Source of the DNA: Nitrospira sp.
Lineage (GTDB): Bacteria; Nitrospirota; Nitrospiria; Nitrospirales; Nitrospiraceae
Direction of reading: 5' to 3'
Length of the DNA: 37,994 nt
Assembly (NCBI GenBank): GCA_009594865.1
Contig: VOPT01000050.1
Coordinates: 1-37,994, forward strand
The number at the start of each line of letters is the position of its first letter. The first letter of the stretch is position 1. Positions 9,117 to 18,011 of the stretch are shown one piece after another. The position numbers were made by a program, and so were the translations under genes. The notes beneath the pieces are model-generated. The model was not told the DNA's origin, searched no databases, and saw only the letters and a list, made by a program, of their open reading frames with translations.

Positions 9117-9562
9117 AGTTGCATGATCTGGCTCCTTCTCGAGGAGCGAAACACAAACCAAAGCGGATCGGCCGTGGTCCTGGTTCTGGCCATGGTAAGA
9201 CGGCGACGAAGGGTCATAAGGGTCTGAAAGCTCGTTCTGGTGGTGGAAAACGCCCCGGATTCGAAGGCGGCCAGATGCCGTTGATCCGCCGTGTTCCCAA
9301 GTATGGATTTACGAACCAATTTCGAACTGAATACACGATCATTAATTTAAAAAGTCTGGCTGGTCTGGAAACGACAGAAGCCATTACGCCCCAACTCTTG
9401 ATGAATGAAGGCCTTGTTCGACGCAAAGGAGAGCTGATTAAGATCCTCGCCCAGGGAGAGTTGACGAAACCTCTCGTGGTCCAGGCTCACAAGTTCAGCA
9501 AATCAGCCGAGGCAAAGATTCAGGCAGCAGGGGGGAGGGCCGAGGTCATTCCCTGTGTTTGA
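9113..9562 (+). CDS. rplO: 50S ribosomal protein L15
   Basis: 149 residues starting MKLHDLAPSRGAKHKPKRIG. The glycine- and basic-rich N-terminal arm (GRGPGSGHGKTATKGHKG, then RSGGGKRPGFEGGQMPLIRR) threads through 23S rRNA in known ribosomes. The C-terminal core has PLVVQAHKFSKSAEAKI. The end overlaps the start of secY by 8 bases, which implies translational coupling of the two genes. Confidence 0.98.
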   Translation: MKLHDLAPSRGAKHKPKRIGRGPGSGHGKTATKGHKGLKARSGGGKRPGFEGGQMPLIRRVPKYGFTNQFRTEYTIINLKSLAGLETTEAITPQLLMNEGLVRRKGELIKILAQGELTKPLVVQAHKFSKSAEAKIQAAGGRAEVIPCV

Positions 9563-10868
9563 GCGTTTGCTGACCAGCTTCCAAAACATCTTCAAGATAC
9601 CTGAGTTGCGGACTCGCGTGTTGTTCACGCTGGGTATGCTGATCGTCTATCGTGTCGGCGCCCATATCCCGACGCCTGGTATCAACGGTGAAGCCTTATC
9701 CGAATTTCTGCAGAAGCAAGGTGGCGCGCTTCTGGGATTTTTGGACATCTTCTCCGGTGGGTCGCTTTCGCGTCTGACCATTTTTGCCTTGGGCATCATG
9801 CCCTACATCAGTGCGTCGATTATTCTTCAGTTACTCACCGTCGTCATCCCGCACCTCTCGAAATTGGCGAAAGAAGGGGAACGCGGACGAAAAAAGATCA
9901 TCCAATACACGCGTTTTGGAACCATTGTGATTGCCTTGATTCAGGGATTTGGGATCGCCGTTGGCCTCGAGCAGATGAATCAGGGTGCGTTCGTCCTGAC
10001 TCCTGGATGGGGTTTCCGCTTTATGACGGTGATTACGCTCTGCGCTGGCACCGGGTTTCTCATGTGGCTTGGCGAGCAGATCACCGAGCGCGGCATTGGC
10101 AACGGTATTTCATTGATTATCTTCGCGGGCATTGTCGCGCGACTTCCTGCGGCTGTTGCGCAAACGTTCGATCTCTACAAGGTTGGGCAATTAAGCTTTC
10201 CGCTACTGGTCGTGCTGGCGGTAGTCATGTTCGGGGTGGTCGCCGCAATCGTCTTCCTCGAAAGCGGGCGCAGGAAGGTGCCTGTTCAATACGCGAAGCG
10301 TGTGATTGGAAGAAGGGTGTATGGGGGGCAAAGTACCCATATCCCCTTGAAGATTAACACTGCCGGGGTTATTCCTCCGATTTTTGCATCGTCCATTATC
10401 GCTTTTCCGGCGACCATTGCCGGATTTTTTGAAACACCCTGGATTAAAGCCATCGGATCGCAACTCGCCCCTGGATCACTCCTCTACACACTCATGTATG
10501 TCGGATTGATCGTATTTTTTTGTTTCTTCTATACGGCAGTGGTCATGAATCCGGTGGATATGGCAGATAACCTCAAAAAATATGGGGGGTTTGTTCCTGG
10601 TATTCGCCCGGGACAGCGAACCTCGGACTATATTTACTCCGTTCTCACGAAGATCACCTTTGCGGGCGCCATTTACTTGGCAGTCGTATGTGTCATCCCG
10701 GAATTCCTCATCTATAAATTGAATATGCCGTTTTATTTTGGCGGTACCTCCCTGTTGATCGTGATCGGGGTTGGTTTGGATACGGCACAGCAGATCGAGT
10801 CCCATCTCTTAAATCGTAACTACGATGGATTCCTTCAAAAAGGAAAACTTCGAGGTAGGACATCCTAG
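9555..10868 (+). CDS. secY: Protein translocase subunit SecY
   Basis: 437 residues, the channel-forming subunit of the SecYEG inner-membrane translocon. About ten hydrophobic segments are visible. The plug region follows residues 60-75 (GFLDIFSGGSLSRLTIFALG), and family motifs include GIMPYISASIILQLLT, KKIIQYTRFGT and the cytoplasmic loop GRRVYGGQSTHIPLKINTAGVIP. Starts with GTG at 9555 inside the end of rplO. adk follows by 9 bases, the usual spc operon end. Confidence 0.98.
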   Translation: MFERLLTSFQNIFKIPELRTRVLFTLGMLIVYRVGAHIPTPGINGEALSEFLQKQGGALLGFLDIFSGGSLSRLTIFALGIMPYISASIILQLLTVVIPHLSKLAKEGERGRKKIIQYTRFGTIVIALIQGFGIAVGLEQMNQGAFVLTPGWGFRFMTVITLCAGTGFLMWLGEQITERGIGNGISLIIFAGIVARLPAAVAQTFDLYKVGQLSFPLLVVLAVVMFGVVAAIVFLESGRRKVPVQYAKRVIGRRVYGGQSTHIPLKINTAGVIPPIFASSIIAFPATIAGFFETPWIKAIGSQLAPGSLLYTLMYVGLIVFFCFFYTAVVMNPVDMADNLKKYGGFVPGIRPGQRTSDYIYSVLTKITFAGAIYLAVVCVIPEFLIYKLNMPFYFGGTSLLIVIGVGLDTAQQIESHLLNRNYDGFLQKGKLRGRTS

Positions 10869-10877
10869 GATCATCTC

Positions 10878-11534
10878 ATGCGACTCGTTTTTCTCGGCGC
10901 ACCAGGCGTTGGCAAGGGTACTCAGGCAGATCGGGTCACGGCTCAATTTGGATGGCCGAAGATCTCTACCGGTGATCTGTTGCGAGAAGCCGTCCGCAAT
11001 CAAACTGCACTCGGGATTGAAGCCAAGAAAAGCATGGATGCCGGAAAATTAGTTCCGGATAGCGTGGTGATCGGCATGGTGCGGGAAACCTTGGCCGCGC
11101 CTTCATGTCAGAATGGATTCGTGCTGGACGGTTTTCCGCGGACGGTTCCGCAAGCTGCGGAATTACAGGCTATCTTAACCGGTCGAGGCCTCTCACTTGA
11201 TCGGGTCATCAACTTTCGCGTCTCCCGGCCTGATGTGGTCACCCGACTTAGTGGGCGACGGAGCTGCCCAAAGTGTCAGAGCGTGTTTCACATCTCGTTT
11301 GCTCCTCCGAAAATCGAGGGTCAGTGTGATCGGTGCGGGACGACGCTCGTACAGAGAAGTGACGATAAGCCTGAAACGATTGAAGCTCGACTAAAGGTGT
11401 ATGATGAGCAAACCGCCCCGCTTATAGCCTATTACGAGTCGAAAAACCTCCTGAGCGATCTGGAGGGGTCTGGCGAAATGGCCGCTGTCTACAGCAGGCT
11501 TTCCGCCATGCTGCTCGGGCTCGGCGCTCAATGA
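10878..11534 (+). CDS. adk: Adenylate kinase, zinc-lid type
   Basis: 218 residues; catalyses ATP + AMP to 2 ADP. The P-loop GAPGVGKGT is at residues 7-15, the AMP-binding STGDLLR at about 30-36, and DGFPRT at about 84-89. The lid (about residues 124-160) carries four cysteines at 130, 133, 150 and 153, so it is the zinc-binding long-lid form. Its stop overlaps the ATG of map (ATGA). The secY-adk-map-infA order is common in bacteria. Confidence 0.98.
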   Translation: MRLVFLGAPGVGKGTQADRVTAQFGWPKISTGDLLREAVRNQTALGIEAKKSMDAGKLVPDSVVIGMVRETLAAPSCQNGFVLDGFPRTVPQAAELQAILTGRGLSLDRVINFRVSRPDVVTRLSGRRSCPKCQSVFHISFAPPKIEGQCDRCGTTLVQRSDDKPETIEARLKVYDEQTAPLIAYYESKNLLSDLEGSGEMAAVYSRLSAMLLGLGAQ

Positions 11535-12286
11535 TCGTCTTCAAAACGCCGGCTGAGGTGACGTTGATGGCGCAGGCTTCCCGTGTGGTGGCAGAAGTCT
11601 TAGCGCTGTTGAAACGAAAAGTCGAACCTGGCATCACGACTGAGGATTTAGACCGAATGGCTGAAGAGGCTATTCGTGGTCGCGGAGCCATCCCAGCCTT
11701 CAAAGGATATCGGAATTACCCGAAAACCCTCTGCGCATCTGTTAATGAACAGGTCGTTCACGGAATTCCGTCGAAACGCAAACTCAAAGAGGGCGACATT
11801 ATCGGACTTGACTTGGGTGCCATTGTCTCCGGGTTTTATGGCGACTCCGCCGTGACCGTGCCGGTTGGATCGGCCAGTGCAGAGGCGTTACGTCTGATAC
11901 AGGTCACCGAGGAAGCGATGTATAGAGGAATTGCGAAGGCGGTAGTCGGGAATCGCCTTTCGGACGTCTCTCATGCTATACAGACCCATGTCGAACAAGC
12001 CGGTTTTACTGTCGTGACGGAATTTGTCGGTCATGGTATAGGAAGGCAGCTTCACGAGGAACCGCAAGTGCCAAACTACGGCAAGCCTGGACAGGGTCCG
12101 CGGCTCCAGGTCGGCATGGTCTTGGCCATCGAACCAATGGTAAATATGGGGGGTAGCGCCGTTCGTATACTAGAAGATCGGTGGACGGCGGTCACTCAAG
12201 ATGGCAGATGGTCTGCTCATTTTGAGCACACCATCGCCATTCAAGCGAGTGGCCAGGCCAAGATTCTTTCACAATTGTCACACTAA
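11531..12286 (+). CDS. map: Methionine aminopeptidase, type I
   Basis: 251 residues; removes the N-terminal methionine from new proteins. The five metal ligands of the pita-bread fold are all visible: D94 (GLDLG), D105 (YGDSA), H168 (GHGIGRQLHEEP), E201 (AIEPM) and E232 (HFEHT); H78 in VHGIP is the substrate-contacting histidine. There is no N-terminal zinc finger, as in the E. coli form. Coupled to adk by ATGA overlap and followed by infA. Confidence 0.98.
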   Translation: MIVFKTPAEVTLMAQASRVVAEVLALLKRKVEPGITTEDLDRMAEEAIRGRGAIPAFKGYRNYPKTLCASVNEQVVHGIPSKRKLKEGDIIGLDLGAIVSGFYGDSAVTVPVGSASAEALRLIQVTEEAMYRGIAKAVVGNRLSDVSHAIQTHVEQAGFTVVTEFVGHGIGRQLHEEPQVPNYGKPGQGPRLQVGMVLAIEPMVNMGGSAVRILEDRWTAVTQDGRWSAHFEHTIAIQASGQAKILSQLSH

Positions 12287-12307
12287 AACGGGGAGGCGTA
12301 CCGATAC

Positions 12308-12526
12308 GTGCCAAAAGAAGATGTCATAGAAGTGACCGGCACAGTGGCTGAGACTCTCCCCAATGCGATGTTTCGCGTAGAGTTAGAAAACGGGCACCGA
12401 ATTTTGGCTCATATTTCCGGAAAAATGCGCATGCATTTTATTCGGATCCTTCCCGGCGACAAGGTCACGATTCAATTATCGCCCTATGATTTAACTAGGG
12501 GACGGATTACTTATCGATTCAAGTAG
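12308..12526 (+). CDS. infA: Translation initiation factor IF-1
   Basis: 72 residues, the exact usual IF-1 length, an S1/OB fold that blocks the ribosomal A site during initiation. Characteristic text: [43 protein letters not shown] and [13 protein letters not shown] read in parts. Starts with GTG at 12308, preceded by GGGGAGG. Lies between map and rpmJ as in many bacteria. Confidence 0.98.
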   Translation: MPKEDVIEVTGTVAETLPNAMFRVELENGHRILAHISGKMRMHFIRILPGDKVTIQLSPYDLTRGRITYRFK

Positions 12527-12544
12527 TGGAGAAATGGAATTGCT

Positions 12545-12658
12545 ATGAAGGTCAAGTCGTCAGTTAAGCCGATTTGTGCGAAATGTAAAGTCGTCCGTCG
12601 GCGTGGGGTCGTTCGCGTCTTATGCGCCAATCCCCGTCATAAACAACGGCAGGGATAA
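12545..12658 (+). CDS. rpmJ: 50S ribosomal protein L36, zinc-binding type
   Basis: A 37-residue protein starting [20 protein letters not shown] and ending [10 protein letters not shown]. The zinc ligands C11, C14, C27 and H32 of the C+ form of L36 are intact. GTGGAGAAATGG upstream provides a GGAG ribosome-binding site. It sits between infA and rpsM, the standard place; it is easy to miss because of its size. Confidence 0.97.
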   Translation: MKVKSSVKPICAKCKVVRRRGVVRVLCANPRHKQRQG

Positions 12659-12793
12659 CCGACGGTGGGTTGCCTTAGCATGGCATGCGTCAGTGTCAGG
12701 ACCGAATCATCTGCACCACAGTGGCAGGGGGATTCCTGGAGCGCTGCTGAGCCAGCTCATCAGGCGAGCAAGAATAGGAACTAGGGGGTAATT

Positions 12794-13183
12794 ATGGCAC
12801 GTATTGCTGGCGTTGATTTGCCAAAAGACAAACGCATCGAAATTGGTTTGACCTATGTGTTCGGGATCGGTCGCGTCGCCGCGCAGGCGATTCTCAAAAA
12901 GGCCGGAGTTGATGGCTCCATTCGTGTGAAAGATGTCAGTGAAGACAAGATCGTCAAGATCCGCGAGGTCATCGAACGGGATTACCGCGTAGAAGGTGAC
13001 TTGCGCAAAGAAGTGTCGATGAATATCAAGCGTTTGGTGGATACCGGGACATTTCGTGGGCTTCGGCATCGCAAAGGGTTGCCTGTTCGCGGACAGCGGA
13101 CGAAGACCAATGCGCGCACCCGTAAAGGAAGACGCTCGGGTGTGGGCAGCAAACCGCAGAAGCCCGCTGGTTCCCGGGCATAA
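12794..13183 (+). CDS. rpsM: 30S ribosomal protein S13
   Basis: 129 residues starting [21 protein letters not shown], with a helix-two-turn-helix region and the basic C-terminal tail [20 protein letters not shown] followed by RTRKGRR. S13 makes the B1 bridge to the 50S and contacts P-site tRNA. AGGGGG precedes the ATG at 12794. A 135-base gap after rpmJ shows no gene, and no clear promoter or terminator. Confidence 0.98.
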   Translation: MARIAGVDLPKDKRIEIGLTYVFGIGRVAAQAILKKAGVDGSIRVKDVSEDKIVKIREVIERDYRVEGDLRKEVSMNIKRLVDTGTFRGLRHRKGLPVRGQRTKTNARTRKGRRSGVGSKPQKPAGSRA

Positions 13184-13224
13184 GAGATTAGACCGAGCAG
13201 GCGCCATGCGCTGAGGGAGATTCT

Positions 13225-13608
13225 ATGAGTGTGAAGAAGGGCAAAAAGAAGGAACGGAAAATTGTCCAGAGCGGAGTGGCTCACGTGCAGGCATCGTTCA
13301 ATAATACGATCGTGACCATTACGGATATGAGCGGCAACACCGTCGTGTGGGCTAGTTCAGGCAACCAGGGTTTTAAGGGGTCACGCAAAAGCACCCCCTT
13401 TGCCGCGCAGCGTGCGGGCGAAGCCGCAGCCAGAAAAGCCATGGAAAACGGCATGCGCCAGGTTGATGTGTATGTCAACGGGCCGGGTGCTGGACGAGAG
13501 TCTGCCATTCGCTCCTTGCAAAGTGCCGGACTGCGCATCAATTTGATCCGCGACGTGACGCCCATTCCTCACAACGGATGCCGGCCGCCGAAACGTCGGC
13601 GGGTGTAG
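13225..13608 (+). CDS. rpsK: 30S ribosomal protein S11
   Basis: 127 residues with the S11 signature [32 protein letters not shown] and the C-terminal [18 protein letters not shown]11 forms the 30S platform with S6 and S18 near the E site. Follows rpsM by 41 bases with GAGGGAG as ribosome-binding site. Normal alpha operon position. Confidence 0.98.
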   Translation: MSVKKGKKKERKIVQSGVAHVQASFNNTIVTITDMSGNTVVWASSGNQGFKGSRKSTPFAAQRAGEAAARKAMENGMRQVDVYVNGPGAGRESAIRSLQSAGLRINLIRDVTPIPHNGCRPPKRRRV

Positions 13609-13690
13609 GAGAGATCCGGGGCATCTTCGTAGTAACGAAATATCTGATTCGGTTGTACTTGAGTTGTTGAGGTAGAGGAGGGGTAGTAGC

Positions 13691-14317
13691 GTGGCAAAAT
13701 ATAGTGGACCTGTCTGCCGCTTGTGCCGGAGAGAGGGCGAGAAACTCTTCTTGAAGGGGTCTCGTTGCATGACCGAAAAATGCGCGATCGAGCGCCGGAG
13801 TTATCCTCCTGGACAACACGGTCAGGCCCGTCAACGGACGTCGGACTACAGCTTGCAGTTGCGTGAAAAGCAGAAACTCAAGAGGATTTACGGTCTCCAG
13901 GAATGTCAATTCCGCGGCATTTTCGAGCGAGCGGAACGCCAAGCCGGCGTGACGGGCGATACGTTGCTGCGCCTCCTGGAATGTCGCTTGGACAATGTGG
14001 TGTATCGGCTCGGCTTCGGTGCCTCACGAAAAGAGGCCAGGCAGTTGGTCAATCATGGTCACTTGATGATCAATGGCCGGAAAGTGAAGGCGCCCGGTGC
14101 TCTCGTCAAAGCTGGTGATTCCATTGAGGTCCGGCAAAAGAGTCGTGAATTGATTCCGATTCAAGGTGCACTTGCGGCGGTGGACGGTCGTGGCATTCCT
14201 GAATGGTTGGAGTTGGATAGAGCGGCCTATAAGGGGACGATTCGATCCTTGCCGACCAAGGAACATATTGTGTTGCCTGTAAACGAGCAGATGGTCGTCG
14301 AATTGTATTCGCGCTAA
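13691..14317 (+). CDS. rpsD: 30S ribosomal protein S4, zinc-binding type
   Basis: 208 residues. Four N-terminal cysteines (C9, C12, C26, C31 in CRLCRREG and SRCMTEKCAIERR) form the C+ zinc site. The S4 RNA-binding domain lies at about residues 97-160 (LLRLLECRLDNVVYRLGFGASRKEARQLVNHGHLMINGR in parts). S4 starts 30S assembly and in E. coli represses the alpha operon. Starts with GTG at 13691 after GAGGGG. Confidence 0.98.
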   Translation: MAKYSGPVCRLCRREGEKLFLKGSRCMTEKCAIERRSYPPGQHGQARQRTSDYSLQLREKQKLKRIYGLQECQFRGIFERAERQAGVTGDTLLRLLECRLDNVVYRLGFGASRKEARQLVNHGHLMINGRKVKAPGALVKAGDSIEVRQKSRELIPIQGALAAVDGRGIPEWLELDRAAYKGTIRSLPTKEHIVLPVNEQMVVELYSR

Positions 14318-14402
14318 ACATGCATGGTTGAAGGCTCCCGTGGTTGGACCTCATCATGGTTGAACGATATATGGGCACACACGAGTTAATGAAGGGGGAG
14401 TC

Positions 14403-15404
14403 ATGATTAAAGCGATGAAAGACTTTCAGATCCCCATGCGGGTGGAAGTCGATAAGGACACTCTTTCCCCGACATTCGGAAGATTTACGACTGAAGCATT
14501 TGAGCGAGGATTCGGCACCACGGTAGGAAATTCGTTACGCCGTGTATTGCTGTCCTCCTTGACTGGGGCTGCGGTGACCACCGTCAAGATCGAGGGCGTG
14601 TTACATGAGTTCTCCACGATTCCCGGTGTGACCGAAGACGTCACGTCGATCATTTTGAATGTGAAGAGCCTCCGCTTGGCGCTGCAGGGCGATAAGCCGA
14701 AGACCATCCGCCTGAAGAAGAAGGGCCCAGGGGAAGCCAAGGGGTCCGATATTACGCATGATGGCGACGTGACGATTCTCACGCCAGATCTACATATCGC
14801 GACGCTGGATAAGGATGCCGCACTTGATATGGAAATGACCATCAAGCATGGTCGCGGGTTTGTTCCGGCTGAGCGCAACAAGGAAGAAGGATTGCCGATT
14901 GGTGTGATTGCCATCGACTCGATCTTCTCTCCCATCAAGCGGGTCAATTTCCACGTCGAGAATGCTCGCGTTGGTCGAATGACGGATTACGATAAATTAA
15001 CGCTGGAAATTTGGACGGACGGGACCATTTCCCCCCGAGATGCGTTGTCCAATGCGGCGGGGATTCTTCGTGAACATCTGGACATCTTTATCAATCCTGA
15101 AGAGCGTTCAGATGCGAAGCCATCGGCTGGTGGCGAAGATTTGTCTGACGAAGTGAATAAGAATCTCTATCGAAGCGTCAATGAACTGGAATTGTCCGTT
15201 CGTGCGGCAAATTGCCTCAAGAATGCCAATATCAAGACCATTGCGGACTTGGTTCAAAAGACTGAAGCAGAGATGTTGAAGACGAAGAATTTCGGGAAGA
15301 AGTCGCTCAACGAAATCAAGGAAATCCTGACCGAAATGGGACTGAGCCTTGGAATGAAAGTCGACGCCTTGCCGTCAGGCGACGCGGGCGTGCGTTCAGA
15401 GTAA
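14403..15404 (+). CDS. rpoA: RNA polymerase alpha subunit
   Basis: 333 residues. The N-terminal assembly domain spans about 1-235 with [20 protein letters not shown] and [13 protein letters not shown]; a linker follows; the C-terminal domain at about 250-320 carries [18 protein letters not shown] and [15 protein letters not shown], which bind UP elements and activators. AAGGGGGAG precedes the ATG at 14403. Located between rpsD and rplQ, the standard alpha operon order. Confidence 0.99.
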   Translation: MIKAMKDFQIPMRVEVDKDTLSPTFGRFTTEAFERGFGTTVGNSLRRVLLSSLTGAAVTTVKIEGVLHEFSTIPGVTEDVTSIILNVKSLRLALQGDKPKTIRLKKKGPGEAKGSDITHDGDVTILTPDLHIATLDKDAALDMEMTIKHGRGFVPAERNKEEGLPIGVIAIDSIFSPIKRVNFHVENARVGRMTDYDKLTLEIWTDGTISPRDALSNAAGILREHLDIFINPEERSDAKPSAGGEDLSDEVNKNLYRSVNELELSVRAANCLKNANIKTIADLVQKTEAEMLKTKNFGKKSLNEIKEILTEMGLSLGMKVDALPSGDAGVRSE

Positions 15405-15422
15405 GAAAGGAACAGGACTACC

Positions 15423-15869
15423 GTGCGCCACAAAAAGAAGGGTCGACAGCTCGGACGTCAAACCAAACACCGATGGGCTCTGTTCAGAAGTCTCGTGACT
15501 TCATTGCTGGAGCAGGAGCGTATCGAAACGACGGAAGCGAAGGCGAAGGAAATTCGTGGGTTCACCGACCGAATGATCTCCCTTGGTAAAGAAGGGACGC
15601 TGCCTGCTCGTCGTCGCGCATTGAGCTTCTTGCGGAGCAAGGCCGTAGTGTCGAAGTTATTCACCGACGTTGCGTCACGGTTCCAAAACCGTCCGGGAGG
15701 CTATACGCGTATCATCCGAACCCGCCGGCGGATCGGGGATGCGGCTGAGATGGTTGCGATAGAATTGGTCACCCGCCAGGAAAAGCCTAAGGCGGTGCCT
15801 GCCGCTGACACGGCGGCGGCGGAGAAGAAAGAGTCGACGGACAAAAGTTCCTCGCCAGCAGAAAGCTAA
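15423..15869 (+). CDS. rplQ: 50S ribosomal protein L17
   Basis: 148 residues starting [20 protein letters not shown] from GTG at 15423. The core (to about residue 118) ends with [25 protein letters not shown] low-complexity tail of about 28 residues, rich in A, K, E and S, follows; tails of this kind vary among L17 proteins. It is the last gene of the ribosomal cluster and a strong terminator starts 7 bases after its stop. Confidence 0.97.
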   Translation: MRHKKKGRQLGRQTKHRWALFRSLVTSLLEQERIETTEAKAKEIRGFTDRMISLGKEGTLPARRRALSFLRSKAVVSKLFTDVASRFQNRPGGYTRIIRTRRRIGDAAEMVAIELVTRQEKPKAVPAADTAAAEKKESTDKSSSPAES

Positions 15870-15875
15870 CGAAAA

Positions 15876-15918
15876 GAAGGCCACGACGACTATGACGGTC
15901 GTCGTGGCCTTCGGTTTT
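15876..15918 (+). terminator. Intrinsic terminator of the ribosomal cluster
   Basis: The arms at 15876-15890 and 15898-15912 pair perfectly over 15 bp (GAAGGCCACGACGAC with its complement), with a 7-base loop and TTTT at 15915-15918. It lies just after rplQ and closes the long ribosomal transcript. Confidence 0.93.
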
Positions 15919-15981
15919 CCTCCTGCCGTTTATTTCATTGCTACTCACAGCATTTTCTCAGTCCATACGCCGTCGCTTTTG

Positions 15982-16010
15982 TTTACTTGGCTTCGGTGGA
16001 ATGCTACTAT
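15982..16010 (+). promoter_or_regulatory. Possible sigma-70 promoter for lptC
   Basis: TTTACT at 15982-15987 and TACTAT at 16005-16010 are separated by 17 bases; each matches the consensus at 4 of 6 positions. The site lies between the terminator after rplQ and the start of lptC, where a promoter is expected. The match is moderate and not proven. Confidence 0.4.
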
Positions 16011-16061
16011 CATGCCACCAGGGTCTGACCTGGGAAGCTCTTTAAAATAGGGGCTTTTTCC

Positions 16062-16634
16062 ATGTGGGAACGTTGGGTTCGACGAGGTCTTTTAGCTCTC
16101 AGCGTGGTTCTTGCGGCATTTCTTGGGTATTTGCTCATTACACGCTCCAATCCTGGCTCTTCGTCGCGATCGGTCGCCCCGGTTGAGGCCGAATCTGCCG
16201 ATGCGCGTATTCAGGACTTCACCTTTACCCAGACTAAAGGCGATCTCGTTCAGTGGAAAGTGCAGGCCGAACAGGCTCGCCTCTACGAAAAGGAGAGCCG
16301 CGCCATTCTCAGCAACGTTCAGGTTACCCTGTACGGAATGCAAGGCAAAGAGCTGACCTTATCCGGAGATGAAGGGACGCTGGATACGCAAACAAAGAAT
16401 TTTCAATTGTCGAACAGATCCACGCCGATTGTAGTTGAGACGCAAAGTGGCTATACCATTCAGACAAATCACCTTGTATGGACTGATGCACGGCATGAAA
16501 TTCAAACTCCGGACCATGTCACGATTCAGGGGCATGGATTGCAAGTCACGGGAAAAGGGTTGCTGGGGAAGATGGATACGGAGGAATTCCAAATCCTTGA
16601 TGACGTGCATGTGGATGTCGTGCCTGCTTCTTAG
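16062..16634 (+). CDS. lptC: LPS export periplasmic protein LptC
   Basis: 190 residues. One N-terminal membrane anchor (about residues 8-27, LLALSVVLAAFLGYLLI) is followed by a beta-rich periplasmic domain with ARIQDFTFTQTKGDLVQWKV and AILSNVQVTLY, typical of the LptC/YrbK jellyroll. It passes lipopolysaccharide from the LptB2FG transporter to LptA. First gene of lptC-lptA-lptB; its end overlaps the start of lptA. Family assignment rests on fold-like pattern plus context. Confidence 0.88.
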   Translation: MWERWVRRGLLALSVVLAAFLGYLLITRSNPGSSSRSVAPVEAESADARIQDFTFTQTKGDLVQWKVQAEQARLYEKESRAILSNVQVTLYGMQGKELTLSGDEGTLDTQTKNFQLSNRSTPIVVETQSGYTIQTNHLVWTDARHEIQTPDHVTIQGHGLQVTGKGLLGKMDTEEFQILDDVHVDVVPAS

Positions 16635-17208
16635 TGGCGAGGCGGTGTCGGGCATCCATGATGTCTACGCGATAGAAACGCGTGCCAGTAAAGAGCCTCC
16701 AGCCAATTCCGCCCCTACCACGATCACGTCTCGAACGATGACCGTCAACAATCAAGAAAACACGGCGATCTTCGATGGAGCCGTCGTCCTGACACGCGGC
16801 CTGCTGGTGGTGCATTCAGACCACATGGTGGTGTCTTTTCACCCGAGCCGTAACGGCGCTGATCATAAAGACTCCGGAGGGGCGACCAAATCAAAGCGTC
16901 TCACCGGCTCCACGACGCCAGACTCGAAGGAACGAGATGCGGCGCCCGCCGTGTCCGAACGCAGCATTCGCATGGTCGAAGCGACCGGTCGAGTGAACAT
17001 CAAAAAAGAAGACGGCCAAGCCACCTGCCAGAAGGCCGTGTATTATGAGGACCAGAAAAAAATCGTCCTCACGGGCGAGCCGGTGGCCTGGCAGAAGGGC
17101 ACCCGTGTGTCAGGAAAACGGATCATTATGTTTCTGGACGAAGACCGGAGTGTGGTGGAAGGCGATTCCCAGGTCATTATCGAAGGTGAAGGCGGGGGCA
17201 AGCGGTGA
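16600..17208 (+). CDS. lptA: LPS export protein LptA (OstA domain)
   Basis: About 202 residues with an OstA-like repeat: [33 protein letters not shown], then [32 protein letters not shown] in parts. LptA bridges LptC and LptD in the periplasm. The frame is open far into lptC, so the start is uncertain: ATG at 16600, 16609 or 16615 all give a short hydrophobic stretch (CLLLSG) that may be the remnant of a signal peptide core. GGAGG at 16580-16584 favours 16600. It overlaps lptC by about 35 bases and lptB by GTGA. Confidence 0.82.
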   Translation: MTCMWMSCLLLSGEAVSGIHDVYAIETRASKEPPANSAPTTITSRTMTVNNQENTAIFDGAVVLTRGLLVVHSDHMVVSFHPSRNGADHKDSGGATKSKRLTGSTTPDSKERDAAPAVSERSIRMVEATGRVNIKKEDGQATCQKAVYYEDQKKIVLTGEPVAWQKGTRVSGKRIIMFLDEDRSVVEGDSQVIIEGEGGGKR

Positions 17209-17993
17209 TTGAGACCAAGCCCATCATCGACCAGGCGCCACAAGCAGGCGTGGCAGCGCCATCGGGGCAAGCGGATCGCCTGGCGGCGAGTGGGTTGGTG
17301 AAGAGTTTTCGCGGACGCAAGGTGGTTAAGGGCGTATCCCTCGACGTGCAGGCCGGTGAGGTGGTCGGACTATTGGGGCCGAACGGCGCCGGAAAGACCA
17401 CCATCTTCGATATGATGGTGGGCCTCTGTCAGCCGGATGAAGGGCAGATTGCGCTGAGCGGCAACGACATTACCGATCTACCCATGTATAAGCGGGCTCG
17501 GCGAGGGATTGGTTACCTGCCTCAAGAATCGTCGGTCTTTCGGCGACTGTCGGTGGAACACAATATCCTTGCGATTCTCGAGATGCTAGGCTATTCGAGA
17601 AGTGAACGGATGGAGCGGGTGGAAACGTTGCTCAAAGAGCTTGATCTGGTGCATATTCGGAAAAGTAAGGCCTATGCCTTATCGGGAGGGGAACGGAGGC
17701 GGCTGGAAATTACACGCGCACTGGCAACGAGTCCGCTCTTCATGCTGTTGGACGAACCCTTTGCCGGCATCGATCCGATTGCGGTCGCGGATATTCAGCA
17801 AATCATCATCCGATTGAAACAACGGCAGATCGGGGTGTTGATCACCGATCACAATGTGAGGGAAACCCTCTCGATTACGGATCGGGCCTATATCATCAAT
17901 GAAGGTACGATTCTGGAGGCCGGTCCTCCCGGCGTCATCGAGAAAAGTGAAATGGCTCGGGCGGTGTATTTGGGCGAAGGATTTCGCCTGTAG
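17205..17993 (+). CDS. lptB: LPS export ABC transporter ATPase LptB
   Basis: 262 residues. Walker [10 protein letters not shown] is at 58-66, the signature [11 protein letters not shown] and Walker [17 protein letters not shown] follow, then the switch histidine in [10 protein letters not shown]. The [19 protein letters not shown]-loop and the GIDPIAV text are typical of LptB rather than amino-acid transporters. About 25 extra N-terminal residues precede the ATPase fold. It powers LPS extraction from the inner membrane with LptF and LptG, which are not in this window. Confidence 0.95.
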   Translation: MIETKPIIDQAPQAGVAAPSGQADRLAASGLVKSFRGRKVVKGVSLDVQAGEVVGLLGPNGAGKTTIFDMMVGLCQPDEGQIALSGNDITDLPMYKRARRGIGYLPQESSVFRRLSVEHNILAILEMLGYSRSERMERVETLLKELDLVHIRKSKAYALSGGERRRLEITRALATSPLFMLLDEPFAGIDPIAVADIQQIIIRLKQRQIGVLITDHNVRETLSITDRAYIINEGTILEAGPPGVIEKSEMARAVYLGEGFRL

Positions 17994-18011
17994 TAGGCAG
18001 GGAGTAGGGCG

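Noticed and set aside
12659..12793. Possible internal promoter before rpsM
   Set aside because: The 135-base gap was read for -35/-10 pairs and nothing better than a weak partial match was seen.
14318..14402. Direct repeat CATGGTTGAA (twice) before rpoA
   Set aside because: Two copies of a ten-base word in an 85-base gap are not enough to support a regulatory site.
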